Below, piece by piece: positions 45,728 through 53,504 of a stretch of DNA of 64,000 bases (within the stretch, counting starts at the first letter, position 1; every line of letters starts with the position of its first letter). The notes under the pieces are model-generated. The model saw nothing but the letters and a program-made list of their open reading frames with translations. It was not told the origin of the DNA and ran no database searches. This DNA comes from Helicobacter rodentium ATCC 700285 (GTDB lineage: Bacteria > Campylobacterota > Campylobacteria > Campylobacterales > Helicobacteraceae). The stretch is from the NCBI RefSeq assembly GCF_000687535.1, contig NZ_JHWC01000004.1, positions 62,001-126,000 on the forward strand, in the 5' to 3' direction. Both the position numbers and the translations under genes were made by a program.

Positions 45728-46770
45728 TTGGAAAATTCACTCAATACTTCTAGGATTGTTTCTTTGGGAATATCCTCTTTAAAACATGCATTGCCAATTC
45801 CATTAGGCAAAATAAATTTAATGCGGTTATTGGAAGTTTTTTTATCCCAAAAGAAAGCTTGATAAAAGGATTCTATATCTCTTATTTTGTAAGTAGTTGG
45901 AATCTGGTATTTTTGAAGTAATTCTGAAATACTCTTTTCTTCCTCTTGTGTGATGAGATTCAATCTCAAAGCAAGTTTGTTTGCCATTATGATTCCAATT
46001 CCAACAGCCTCTCCGTGTAGATAATGCCCATAGCCACTTTCTCTTTCAATAATATGTCCAAAAGTATGTCCATAGTTAAGAGTGGCACGGATTCCGTATT
46101 CTTTCTCATCTTCTGCTACGACTTTAGCTTTAATGCTCACCGCTTGGTAGATAATGCTCAATAAAGCCCCTTGATTGGTTATATCGGCATTTTGTAAAAC
46201 CTTAAAAAAGCCTTTATCAAAGCAAACTGCCATTTTAATGATTTCAGCCATTCCTGCGCTTAATTCGCGTTTTGGTAGAGTAGATAGGAAATGAGGGTGG
46301 ATAAACACTGCTTTGGGTTGATGAAACAAGCCAATCAGGTTTTTACCGAAGTGATTATTGATACCCGTTTTGCCTCCCACACTAGAATCCACTTGCGCTA
46401 AAAGTGTTGTTGGGATTTGGATAAAATCTATTCCACGCATAAAGATTCCAGAAGCAAAACCAACAATATCTCCAATTACTCCTCCACCAAAGGCAATCAT
46501 TAAGGAGTTTCTGTTTAATTGATGATTAAAGGCGGCTTCTAGGATTCCATTAATTGTTTCAAAGTTTTTATAATTTTCGCCATCGGGAATTGTGTGGCAA
46601 TAAATTTCTTTCGCTTCCAAGTTTGCAAGTAAGGTTTGCAGGTGTAACCCCGCAATTTTTGGGTTTGTAACGATGAGAATCTTATCTTTATGTGTGATTT
46701 TGTGCAAGTCGCCAAAAGTGATTGTGTAACTAGGTAAAGCAATGCTAAATGGATTGTTTTGGCATTTCAC
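45724..46770 (-). CDS. aroB: 3-dehydroquinate synthase
   Basis: Second step of the shikimate pathway, NAD- and metal-dependent. It has IPDGENYKNFE, AFGGGVIGDIVGFASGIFMRG, IPTTLLAQVDSSVGGKTGIN, NYGHTFGHIIE and HGEAVGIG. 348 aa. First gene of the operon aroB-mscS-mtaB-ftsH-like-hypothetical. A 128-base AT-rich gap precedes it. Confidence 0.96.
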   Translation of the reverse strand: MKCQNNPFSIALPSYTITFGDLHKITHKDKILIVTNPKIAGLHLQTLLANLEAKEIYCHTIPDGENYKNFETINGILEAAFNHQLNRNSLMIAFGGGVIGDIVGFASGIFMRGIDFIQIPTTLLAQVDSSVGGKTGINNHFGKNLIGLFHQPKAVFIHPHFLSTLPKRELSAGMAEIIKMAVCFDKGFFKVLQNADITNQGALLSIIYQAVSIKAKVVAEDEKEYGIRATLNYGHTFGHIIERESGYGHYLHGEAVGIGIIMANKLALRLNLITQEEEKSISELLQKYQIPTTYKIRDIESFYQAFFWDKKTSNNRIKFILPNGIGNACFKEDIPKETILEVLSEFSK

Positions 46771-46898
46771 TGGGTGTGCCTTAAAATAAAATTCAAAGCT
46801 AGTATTCTAACATTTTTTACTTTTTTATTTCTTTAGAATAGGGTAAAAATTGTTTGAATTTGAGAGTTTATATAAAATTTAGGTTTAAAAAATTAGTT

Positions 46899-47540
46899 TT
46901 AAGACTGAAGTAAATAATAAGCTCCAAACGCCCCAACAAGCATTAAAATAATATCGCTGATGATTCCAATAAGGTTTTTATAGCGCAATAAAATTGCCTT
47001 TTGCATCAAAAGCGCATAGCTCATAAGAATACAGAAATCAAGAAGAATCCATACTGCTACGAGAATGCTTAAACCCGTAAGAATAGAATCGGTGATATGG
47101 ATAAACTGCGGAAAAAATGCTACAAAAAATAAAATGTCTTTTGGATTGCCTATTGCAATGCCAAACCCCTCTAAAAAGCTAGAGACAAAGGTTTTGTTAA
47201 TTTTGATTTGATTGCATTGCGGTTCGGATTCCTTTTGGGGCTGACTTTGATAGTTTTTCAATGTATGATACAAAGAGCTAAATCCTAGATAAAAAATAAA
47301 TGCACAACCTGCAATACTGATGAGGGATAATGCAAAGGGAGAAATTTCAAATGCACCTAAAATTATTGCAATGGCAAAGGTTATCAGGAGTAAAGAGGCG
47401 AAGTTTGTCCCTATGCTTGTAAAGAATGCTGTTTTAAATCCATACATTGAAGCATTGCGTATCACAAGCGCAACCACAGGACCGGGTGTCGCAATGAGTA
47501 GGAAAACCGCTAGAATATAGGCAAGTAAAATTTCAAACAT
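46899..47540 (-). CDS. LysE/RhtB family exporter
   Basis: 213 aa inner-membrane protein with about six hydrophobic helices. The family start is LLIATPGPVVALVIRNASMYGFKTAF, with GIAIGNPKDILFFVAFFPQFI in the middle. The family exports amino acids or related small molecules; the substrate is unknown. Transcribed alone. It marks the left edge of the unusual C39/double-glycine locus. Confidence 0.88.
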   Translation of the reverse strand: MFEILLAYILAVFLLIATPGPVVALVIRNASMYGFKTAFFTSIGTNFASLLLITFAIAIILGAFEISPFALSLISIAGCAFIFYLGFSSLYHTLKNYQSQPQKESEPQCNQIKINKTFVSSFLEGFGIAIGNPKDILFFVAFFPQFIHITDSILTGLSILVAVWILLDFCILMSYALLMQKAILLRYKNLIGIISDIILMLVGAFGAYYLLQS

Positions 47541-47677
47541 TAGGATTCCTTTGTTTGTTAGTATTGTGTATTTTATCTTAAAACTATTTTAAAGTTAGCC
47601 ATTTTGGCATCGTGAGAAAAATTGTAGAATTTTCGTAACAGCCTATAATCTTAAATTACACAAAGACTGCTTACGAT

Positions 47678-48274
47678 TCAATGCAGACTAAAAGGAGAAA
47701 AAATAAAATTAAGCGAATGAGGCAGCTTTAAATCAAAGGGATTGAGTGCCTTTTGCGGTGCGATAATCAAGGTGTAACCTCCCTTTTTGTCCCTATCCCA
47801 TATACTATAAAATTCTTTTTTAGAGCTGATATACTCGCCATAGTTTGGGTCAAAGATTTGCAAATAATTGCCTTTGTGATTGATAATCACTACAAAGTGA
47901 GGAAATCTAGGGTCGTTTTCAATCTTTACAAGCATTGGAATCTTGACAAGTTGATTAAGAATCTCTCTATCTAAAGAATAGGAGTTAGCCTTAAAGCCTA
48001 GCTTTTGAGCCGCTGCTTTCAAATCTGTAAAGCTCACCATATCTGTATTTAGTTTGCTTTCACTCATTGTTTTTAAGATTTCTAATTCAGTGAAATTGCT
48101 TTGATTTAAGATATTTAGTAATGTAGCAAGCGAGGAAGCACCGCAAGATTCCTCATAGCTTTGTCTTATCACTCTTTGATTCTTTATTTCTTGATAGGAT
48201 TGCACGATAAATTCTGCATTTGCGAGGCTTTGAAGCAAACAAAGTAGCAGATAAATTTTTATCAAGTTTTTCAT
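47678..48274 (-). CDS. Exported stand-alone C39 peptidase (double-glycine leader peptidase family)
   Basis: 198 aa cysteine peptidase. A signal peptide (IYLLLCLLQSLANA, cleavage after residue 20) puts it in the periplasm. The C39 active site is complete: Gln38 and Cys44 in RQSYEESCGASSLATLLN, His126 in FPHFVVI and Asp142 in FDPNYGEY. C39 domains usually sit on ABC exporters and cut bacteriocin precursors after GG. Here no transporter domain is attached and three GG-leader proteins are encoded within 6 kb, so they are the obvious substrates (inference). FapD of the Pseudomonas Fap amyloid system is a known periplasmic C39 analogue. Upstream starts at 48295 or 48301 are possible. Confidence 0.9.
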   Translation of the reverse strand: MKNLIKIYLLLCLLQSLANAEFIVQSYQEIKNQRVIRQSYEESCGASSLATLLNILNQSNFTELEILKTMSESKLNTDMVSFTDLKAAAQKLGFKANSYSLDREILNQLVKIPMLVKIENDPRFPHFVVIINHKGNYLQIFDPNYGEYISSKKEFYSIWDRDKKGGYTLIIAPQKALNPFDLKLPHSLNFIFSPFSLH

Positions 48275-48329
48275 TAAGAGATTCTGTATTGCCATTTGCA
48301 AACATTAGAGATTGTCATTGTGGAATCCC

Positions 48330-49361
48330 TTAAGCCTCTGTGTCTAGTCTTTTTTGTGAAGTTGCAAAATAATTTTTTAGGCTTTGAATGTCCAAATTCC
48401 CTTTACTTCTCTCTCCAAAGAGTATTAAGATTTGCTCTAGCTTCTGCTGACTTTTAATAAAGTCTAAGGTATTTAAAAAGCTTGTATCTTGATAAGTTTC
48501 ACTCTTGCTTGTTACTTGGATTGGTTTAAATTTATTTTTGCTTTTCTGCTCCCTAAGATTCTTATTGTATTCCTCAATTTCCTCATTTTCTTTTCTTAGT
48601 TGTTCTTGCCATTCGTCATATTTTGCCTGATATTCTTTGCGTAATTCCGCCCATTGTTTCCCAAATTCCTCTGGGCTCATATCTTTAGCACTTGTGCGCA
48701 GAAGTTGTCCTGCTTTGCCTCTATCAAATACATTCATTCCTAGCCAACTATCATTTTCATCAATAAAGTTTGTGTATGTATTCCCTGCTTTTTGCAATTC
48801 TAAAGCTATCGTTGAATCCCCTACTACATAGCTTGTATCTAATGCCATAAAGATTCTAAACTTACCGCTCTCATTTAATTCGCCTCTAGCATTAAGATAT
48901 TGTGGAATATTGAGTAGGCTATTATAAAGTGATTCGTCCTTTGGTGTTTTGGCTTGATTGATGAGGGATTCTAACTCTTGGCTAGATAGTTTTGTAAATG
49001 ATTGGTAAGCGTTTTGAATGCTGCCCTTTATATCAAGATTGTTATAATAGCCTATAACTCGGGATAAATCGTATCTTATTATCATAGTAGAATGAATGTT
49101 TATGCCACTTGGGATTCCAAGTTGTGTGTTAAACTCACTTGGCAAAAAGCCCTCTTTATCGGGAGTAAAGCCGATAATGTTTGCGACTATTTCTCTAAAA
49201 TTAAATGCTGTATTTTGGGAATCATCACTTGAGTGTGCTTGTGTGGAATCCTCATTGCTTTTTTGTGGCGATTCTTGTTGTAAATTGTTGCTCTTGCTTA
49301 AAGAATCTTGAAATTGTCTCTGTGGCACTAAATTATAGTTGTTATTTTGAATTGCTATCAT
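48330..49361 (-). CDS. Partner protein A of the double-glycine locus
   Basis: 343 aa, family not recognised, no signal peptide. The first 50 residues are Asn/Gln/Ser-rich and probably disordered. The block GFTPDKEGFLPSEFNTQLGIP near residue 65 resembles a block in partner B (51650-53029). Near residues 235-275 there is a Glu/Lys/Gln-rich predicted coiled coil (EYQAKYDEWQEQLRKENEEI). The gene starts 8 bases after the GG-leader gene at 49370-49921 and is followed by the C39 peptidase gene on the same strand. Chaperone, immunity protein, or separately secreted effector are all possible. Confidence 0.85.
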   Translation of the reverse strand: MIAIQNNNYNLVPQRQFQDSLSKSNNLQQESPQKSNEDSTQAHSSDDSQNTAFNFREIVANIIGFTPDKEGFLPSEFNTQLGIPSGINIHSTMIIRYDLSRVIGYYNNLDIKGSIQNAYQSFTKLSSQELESLINQAKTPKDESLYNSLLNIPQYLNARGELNESGKFRIFMALDTSYVVGDSTIALELQKAGNTYTNFIDENDSWLGMNVFDRGKAGQLLRTSAKDMSPEEFGKQWAELRKEYQAKYDEWQEQLRKENEEIEEYNKNLREQKSKNKFKPIQVTSKSETYQDTSFLNTLDFIKSQQKLEQILILFGERSKGNLDIQSLKNYFATSQKRLDTEA

Positions 49362-49369
49362 TACAAATC

Positions 49370-49921
49370 CTAGTAAAATTTAACTTCCATAGCATTTTGA
49401 TAACGATTCCGTATTTCTTTGACAATTAAATTATTCGGCATATATCTTGTTGAATATGCTGTTCCAGTAACTGCATTATAAACTGCTGTCCCATAAGAAA
49501 AATATGTGTATCTACCATTCCTAGAGTAACCCACATTCATTTTAACACTGAAACCTATCAACTGATAGGGGTTACCTCCTGTGGTGGCTAACCAATCTTG
49601 CCCTCTGCGTGAGCTTGGATTTGCACACCGAGACTGACCTTCACCACATAATTGTATAGAGCGATAATTACCTTCCTGTTTAAAAGTGCTCCATTCATAA
49701 TCACTAGGAATCATAATAGCGTGAATTTCATTTCCTCCGCCTATGAATCCAACATTATACCCCCCTACGACTTGCTTTTCCTCCTCTGTGCTTAAGAGCC
49801 TTACGCCTTTACTTGTATCGCTTACTGCACCATTGGTTATTTGTGCTAACAAATCCTCTGCCAATGCACCACTTGAAAATAAACCACCCATTACCGCAAT
49901 GCTAAGAAATTTCTTTAACAT
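49370..49921 (-). CDS. Sec-exported double-glycine precursor protein A
   Basis: 183 aa. Three parts are visible: a Sec signal peptide (residues 1-21, ending GALA); a 33-residue leader (22-54) with TNGAVSDTSKGVR and the double-glycine motif LSTEEEKQVVGG; and a mature region of 129 aa starting YNVGFIGGGNEIHA. The mature part is Gly/Tyr/Asn-rich with two Cys (LCGEGQSRC), probably beta-rich. The leader is nearly identical to those at 51051 and 53163, but the mature part is unrelated to them. Expected to be cut by signal peptidase and then, after GG, by the C39 peptidase. AAGGGG precedes the ATG. Confidence 0.92.
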   Translation of the reverse strand: MLKKFLSIAVMGGLFSSGALAEDLLAQITNGAVSDTSKGVRLLSTEEEKQVVGGYNVGFIGGGNEIHAIMIPSDYEWSTFKQEGNYRSIQLCGEGQSRCANPSSRRGQDWLATTGGNPYQLIGFSVKMNVGYSRNGRYTYFSYGTAVYNAVTGTAYSTRYMPNNLIVKEIRNRYQNAMEVKFY

Positions 49922-50070
49922 TGTTTTCCCCTTGTAAATTATTCTTTTTGAAATATCGGCTATTTTAACAAAAAGTTAAGATTATTAATCAAGGATTTGT
50001 TTAAAATTGAAATGAAAATTGCTAAATGTTGTTATATGTTACTATTTGTAATTTTAATTTGGAGGATTCA
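49922..50070. promoter_or_regulatory. Divergent promoter region of the double-glycine locus
   Basis: 149-base AT-rich gap between the leftward precursor A gene and the rightward outer-membrane protein gene. On the reverse strand GTTAAAATA is a possible -10 for precursor A. On the forward strand GTTATATG near 50032 is a weak candidate. It does not contain the palindrome found upstream of precursors B and C. Confidence 0.5.
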
Positions 50071-50928
50071 ATGATTAAAAGAGTGTTATTTGGGATTTTA
50101 GTTGGTGTTTTACCACTTCTTGCGTCCGATGAGTTGAGTATTGATAGTCTTTTTAAAAAGCAAATTGGGCTTAGAAGCATTACAAATCTTTCACTTCTAA
50201 GCACAGGGAATGCAAACTCTTATACAATGTATCCGAATCTAAGCATTACAGGCAACCCGACAATATGGAATGATACGAAGCAACTAAGTCTTAATCAAAC
50301 CTTTATTTATACCTTACACCCGAAATTTGATTTGCTTGTTTCGGGCAATGGAAGCTATGCAAGACAAGAATATACGAACTTTTTCACAGGTGAATATTCT
50401 CATAATAATAAATGGTCGTTTAATTCCTTGTGGCTTGGGTTAATCTATACTTTTAATAGCGTTGCGGATTTTGTGCCACAGATTAGCTTTCAAAGTGCAG
50501 TGGTGCAGAGGGAGACTTTTGTCAATGAGGATAAAAACTTTTATCTCAAATCTCAAAACTTACAAGCAACCTTAAGAGGATACAGCGACCCTGTGGTTTA
50601 TGGAATCTATGGGGGATTTGGCTATAACGCAAAGAGGAAGTTTGAGTTTGCAAAGGTAGAATATGGTAATAGCTATTATATCGGCGGGGATTTGTCTATC
50701 ATCTTAAGCCCTAAGATTACGCTAGATTTAGGGGCGGAGCAGAGATTCCAAACAGAACAAAAGATTAATGGATACCAAAACTCCGAGATTCGCTCTATCC
50801 CCACGCTAAGCATAGGTTCTACTTATAGTGTAAATTCTGATACCGCAGTTTCTCTTAGTGCCTCTTTGGGCGGAAGTTCCGCTGCACCTGATGCTATCTT
50901 TGGACTTACTTTGTGGCAGAAATTTTAA
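50071..50928 (+). CDS. Outer-membrane beta-barrel protein of the double-glycine locus
   Basis: 285 aa. Signal peptide (VLFGILVGVLPLLAS), then alternating amphipathic beta strands with aromatic girdle residues throughout (for example NQTFIYTLHPKFDLLVSGNG). The C-terminus is GLTLWQKF, with the terminal Phe used by the BAM complex. The family was not named from sequence; it resembles MetA-pathway/transporter-like barrels. GGAGG sits 5 bases before ATG 50071, so the in-frame start at 50026 is rejected. Located between the divergent precursor modules, it may be their export pore or anchor, by analogy with FapF, but unlike FapF it has no long N-terminal extension. Confidence 0.85.
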   Translation: MIKRVLFGILVGVLPLLASDELSIDSLFKKQIGLRSITNLSLLSTGNANSYTMYPNLSITGNPTIWNDTKQLSLNQTFIYTLHPKFDLLVSGNGSYARQEYTNFFTGEYSHNNKWSFNSLWLGLIYTFNSVADFVPQISFQSAVVQRETFVNEDKNFYLKSQNLQATLRGYSDPVVYGIYGGFGYNAKRKFEFAKVEYGNSYYIGGDLSIILSPKITLDLGAEQRFQTEQKINGYQNSEIRSIPTLSIGSTYSVNSDTAVSLSASLGGSSAAPDAIFGLTLWQKF

Positions 50929-50932
50929 GAGA

Positions 50933-50947
50933 GTTACTTAAAGTAAC
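50933..50947. promoter_or_regulatory. Palindrome upstream of precursor B
   Basis: GTTACTTAAAGTAAC: 7-base arms with a single central base. The identical sequence is at 53045-53059. It could be a regulator binding site or part of a hairpin ending the preceding transcript; no T-run follows. Confidence 0.5.
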
Positions 50948-51008
50948 AAAAGAGAGGTTTGAGAATTGATGAATCAAAAATTAAAGATAAATTTAACTTT
51001 TAATCTTT

Positions 51009-51014
51009 TACAAT
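51009..51014 (+). promoter_or_regulatory. Putative -10 box of precursor B
   Basis: TACAAT, 37 bases before the ATG of precursor B. The matching position in copy 2 is the consensus TATAAT, so copy 2 may be the stronger promoter. Confidence 0.45.
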
Positions 51015-51050
51015 AAAGCGTTCATAAATTTAAACCTAAAAAGAGAACAA

Positions 51051-51641
51051 ATGAAAACAAACAAAATTTTAGGCATTCTTGCAATCTTAGGATTCTTTTC
51101 TAGCGCAAGTTTTGCGGAGGATTTCTTAGCAAAATTAACCAATGGTGCAGTAAGTGATACAAGTGAGGGCGTGAGAGTTTTAAGCGCAGAGGAGGAAAGG
51201 GAAGTTGTAGGAGGAGTTTATACGCACATAAAATCAATGGATAGTAGAATCTCAAATTATGGTGTGCCTATGCGTTATACGGTATATGGACAGATAGACC
51301 TTTTTGGTAAAGAAGTAAATCAAAAAAATCCCATAGAAGTTTTAAACTTTAAGCGAGATACTTATGACCAAGGGCGTTATCTAGGGCTTGACAAAAAATA
51401 CCATTTTGCAGTGCAAAGTGATACTATTGGAGTTACTTGGGGACAAGTAAGTAGTATTTATGTTCAATCTAACTATAACTATTCCAAAAGCGTTTCTTGG
51501 AATAACAGATATACCTACAATGTATTTTATACTTTAGAGGGAAGCAATAAACTTTATCAAGCTTATACCAAAAAATCAAGAAATTTAGCAAATTTCTATC
51601 AATTTAGAGCGAAGCATACTTTAGATTCAAGGCGATTCTAG
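51051..51641 (+). CDS. Sec-exported double-glycine precursor protein B
   Basis: 196 aa. Signal peptide residues 1-22 (ILGILAILGFFSSASFA), a 33-residue leader (23-55) with FLAKLTNGAVSDTSEGVR and LSAEEEREVVGG, then a mature region of 141 aa starting VYTHIKSMDS. The mature part is rich in Tyr, Asn, Ser and Lys, has no Cys, and looks beta-rich (RYTVYGQIDLFG, SIYVQSNYNYSKSVSW). Leader and upstream DNA are shared almost exactly with precursor C. Predicted to be released after GG55 by the C39 peptidase in the periplasm. Partner B follows 8 bases downstream. Confidence 0.92.
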   Translation: MKTNKILGILAILGFFSSASFAEDFLAKLTNGAVSDTSEGVRVLSAEEEREVVGGVYTHIKSMDSRISNYGVPMRYTVYGQIDLFGKEVNQKNPIEVLNFKRDTYDQGRYLGLDKKYHFAVQSDTIGVTWGQVSSIYVQSNYNYSKSVSWNNRYTYNVFYTLEGSNKLYQAYTKKSRNLANFYQFRAKHTLDSRRF

Positions 51642-51649
51642 GAGAAATT

Positions 51650-53029
51650 ATGCAGATAAGCAGTGCAAAGAGAGAATTTTCAAGCTACACTCCAAACCAG
51701 ACCGCAACAAAGGAGGATTCTAACTCCTCCTTTTCTTTAATGCTAGAAAATAGCAAGAATCTTTATCTCAAAGGAGAAGTTGCTTCCAACCCTGCGGTGG
51801 CTTTATCGTTTTTGAATCCAACTAAAAATAGTGTAGAGATTACAAATGATACGCGAGAGGAAAATGCAAAGAAAGAGGAAATTAAGGCTCTTAAAGCAGA
51901 ATTTGAAGAGTTAAAAAGACAACACAAAAAAGAAAGGAATATTCAAGAGGCAATTAGGCAAGCATTTGAAATTAAACAGCTTGGCATACAAATTGATTTG
52001 TTACAAGGAGAGGCTTTCGGATATAGCATTGATGAAAATGGCTTTATGGGAGAAGATTTTAATGCTGCCGCTGGACTTCCGTTAGATTATAAGATTGTTT
52101 ATAAGCATTTGGGAGAATTTTATTACGATGAAACAACCCGTTTCGATTCCTACTATAAAGAAATTGATATGGCAAAGACAATCCATAACGATTTTGTCTT
52201 TTTCCAAGATTTGGTCGGTGATTTAAGCCAAAGCAATAGAATGCTTAGCCCCGATGAAATTAAGGCTCTGCCACAGAGGAATATTTATGCTTATTATCCT
52301 ACCGCAGAGGATAGAGACTTGATTATGCAATTAAATCTACAAGAAAATAAAAATTTTATGGAATCGTGGGATAAAATTAGCAAAACAGGCATTTCTGTGC
52401 CATTCTTTATTCATTGTAGTCTAATGGATATTGATAAGACGCTCCAACAAAGGCAAGACCCTAGATTTAGCGTAGAGGAGCGTTACTTTGAAGGGGATAA
52501 AATCTCAACGAGTGGGCTATTTATAATGTCTTGTTTGGGTAGTGAGATTGTTGGGGAGCGTTCAGAGTTTTTTTATGAGAGCAGAAAGGAGAATGAGCGT
52601 TTTTATGCTCAAATGCTAAGAACAAATGAATTTCCAAATACTTATGTGATAAATTACGATACAGAGCAGAGATTTTGGGATTTGTTAAATGGTGAAATCT
52701 CTGTGGAATCACATTTGCAAGAGTTGATAGATTTAGGCTATACGCATAATAATACAATTCAATGGGACGAGGATAGAGAGCGGTTTGCAAACTCTTTGAC
52801 ACATTTTCTCAAAGTCTTTCAAGAGATTTTAGATTCTCATTCTCTTAATGCTCAAGAGCTTCAAACACTAAACAAACAAGAATCTTACAATACACAAGCC
52901 AAACAAGCACTTCAAGATTCTAAAAATCTTAAAGATTCTAAGGAATCCAAAGAATCTAAGCCCTACGAATCCCAAACCAAACAAGAAAAAATGAATACTT
53001 TTTTGAATCATTTACTAAAGGTAGGGTAA
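51650..53029 (+). CDS. Partner protein B of the double-glycine locus
   Basis: 459 aa, family not recognised, no signal peptide or membrane segment. The N-terminus (1-60) is polar. Residues about 65-110 form a strongly charged coiled coil (EEIKALKAEFEELKRQHKKE). GYSIDENGFMGEDFNAAAGLP near residue 125 resembles partner A. The C-terminal 60 residues are Gln/Lys/Ser/Asp-rich low complexity and end NTFLNHLLKVG, a tail also visible after the stop of partner C. It pairs with precursor B, 8 bases upstream. The role is unknown; conserved pairing suggests it acts on or with the precursor. Confidence 0.87.
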   Translation: MQISSAKREFSSYTPNQTATKEDSNSSFSLMLENSKNLYLKGEVASNPAVALSFLNPTKNSVEITNDTREENAKKEEIKALKAEFEELKRQHKKERNIQEAIRQAFEIKQLGIQIDLLQGEAFGYSIDENGFMGEDFNAAAGLPLDYKIVYKHLGEFYYDETTRFDSYYKEIDMAKTIHNDFVFFQDLVGDLSQSNRMLSPDEIKALPQRNIYAYYPTAEDRDLIMQLNLQENKNFMESWDKISKTGISVPFFIHCSLMDIDKTLQQRQDPRFSVEERYFEGDKISTSGLFIMSCLGSEIVGERSEFFYESRKENERFYAQMLRTNEFPNTYVINYDTEQRFWDLLNGEISVESHLQELIDLGYTHNNTIQWDEDRERFANSLTHFLKVFQEILDSHSLNAQELQTLNKQESYNTQAKQALQDSKNLKDSKESKESKPYESQTKQEKMNTFLNHLLKVG

Positions 53030-53044
53030 AGTATTTGTAAGAGA

Positions 53045-53059
53045 GTTACTTAAAGTAAC
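53045..53059. promoter_or_regulatory. Palindrome upstream of precursor C
   Basis: Identical GTTACTTAAAGTAAC to that at 50933-50947, at the same distance from the ATG. Possible operator. Confidence 0.5.
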
Positions 53060-53120
53060 AAAAGAGAGGTTTGAGAATTGGTGAATCAAAAATCAAGGAT
53101 AAATTTAACCTTTAATCTTT

Positions 53121-53126
53121 TATAAT
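53121..53126 (+). promoter_or_regulatory. Putative -10 box of precursor C
   Basis: Consensus TATAAT, 36 bases before the ATG at 53163, at the position where copy 1 has TACAAT. Confidence 0.55.
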
Positions 53127-53162
53127 AAAGCGTTCATAAATTTAAATTTAAAAGGAGAACAA

Positions 53163-53489
53163 ATGAAAACAAGCAAAATTTTAAGCATTCTTGCAATCTT
53201 AGGATTCCTATCTACTACAACCTTTGCGGAGGACTTTTTAGCAAAATTAACCAATGGCGCAGTAAGTGATACAAGTGAGGGCGTGAGAGTTTTAAGCGCA
53301 GAGGAGGAAAGGGAAGTTGTAGGGGGATTCCGCTATCTTGGCTCAAATTATGGCTACACTTATGTTTATATGCCATTAAAAAACAACTATAATGCAAACA
53401 CAAGACCACAAACAAACAATCAAAAAATCCTTTCTAATGCGTTTATGAATAATTACAAACCACCACGCATTAAATTTAGTAAGCCTTAG
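53163..53489 (+). CDS. Sec-exported double-glycine precursor protein C
   Basis: 108 aa. Signal peptide 1-22 (ILSILAILGFLSTTTFA), leader 23-55 identical to that of precursor B and ending LSAEEEREVVGG, then only 53 mature residues starting FRYLGSNYGYTYVY. The mature peptide is small, basic, Tyr/Asn-rich (NNYNANTRPQTNNQ) and Cys-free, ending PPRIKFSKP. In size it is like a bacteriocin or signalling peptide, but toxicity is not shown. GGAGAAC precedes the ATG. Partner C follows 15 bases downstream. Confidence 0.92.
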   Translation: MKTSKILSILAILGFLSTTTFAEDFLAKLTNGAVSDTSEGVRVLSAEEEREVVGGFRYLGSNYGYTYVYMPLKNNYNANTRPQTNNQKILSNAFMNNYKPPRIKFSKP

Positions 53490-53504
53490 TAAATAAGGGC
53501 TTAT

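Larger units (their letters stand above)
50929..51215 (+). repeat. Direct repeat copy 1: promoter, signal peptide and leader of precursor B
   Basis: This block and the one at 53041-53327 are collinear without gaps at a constant offset of 2112 bases. It covers 122 bases upstream of the ATG plus the 55 codons up to GG. The bases after GG are unrelated between copies. Confidence 0.93.
53041..53327 (+). repeat. Direct repeat copy 2: promoter, signal peptide and leader of precursor C
   Basis: Second copy of the block at 50929-51215. The 122-base upstream part differs at only a few positions, with no insertion or deletion. The leader protein from residue 22 to GG is identical to copy 1, while the signal peptide differs at several residues. 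Confidence 0.93.

Noticed and set aside
50929-50950. Palindrome after the barrel gene as a rho-independent terminator
   Set aside because: The stem is AT-rich, its centre leaves almost no loop, and no T-run follows. The same block precedes precursor C at a fixed distance, which fits an upstream element better.
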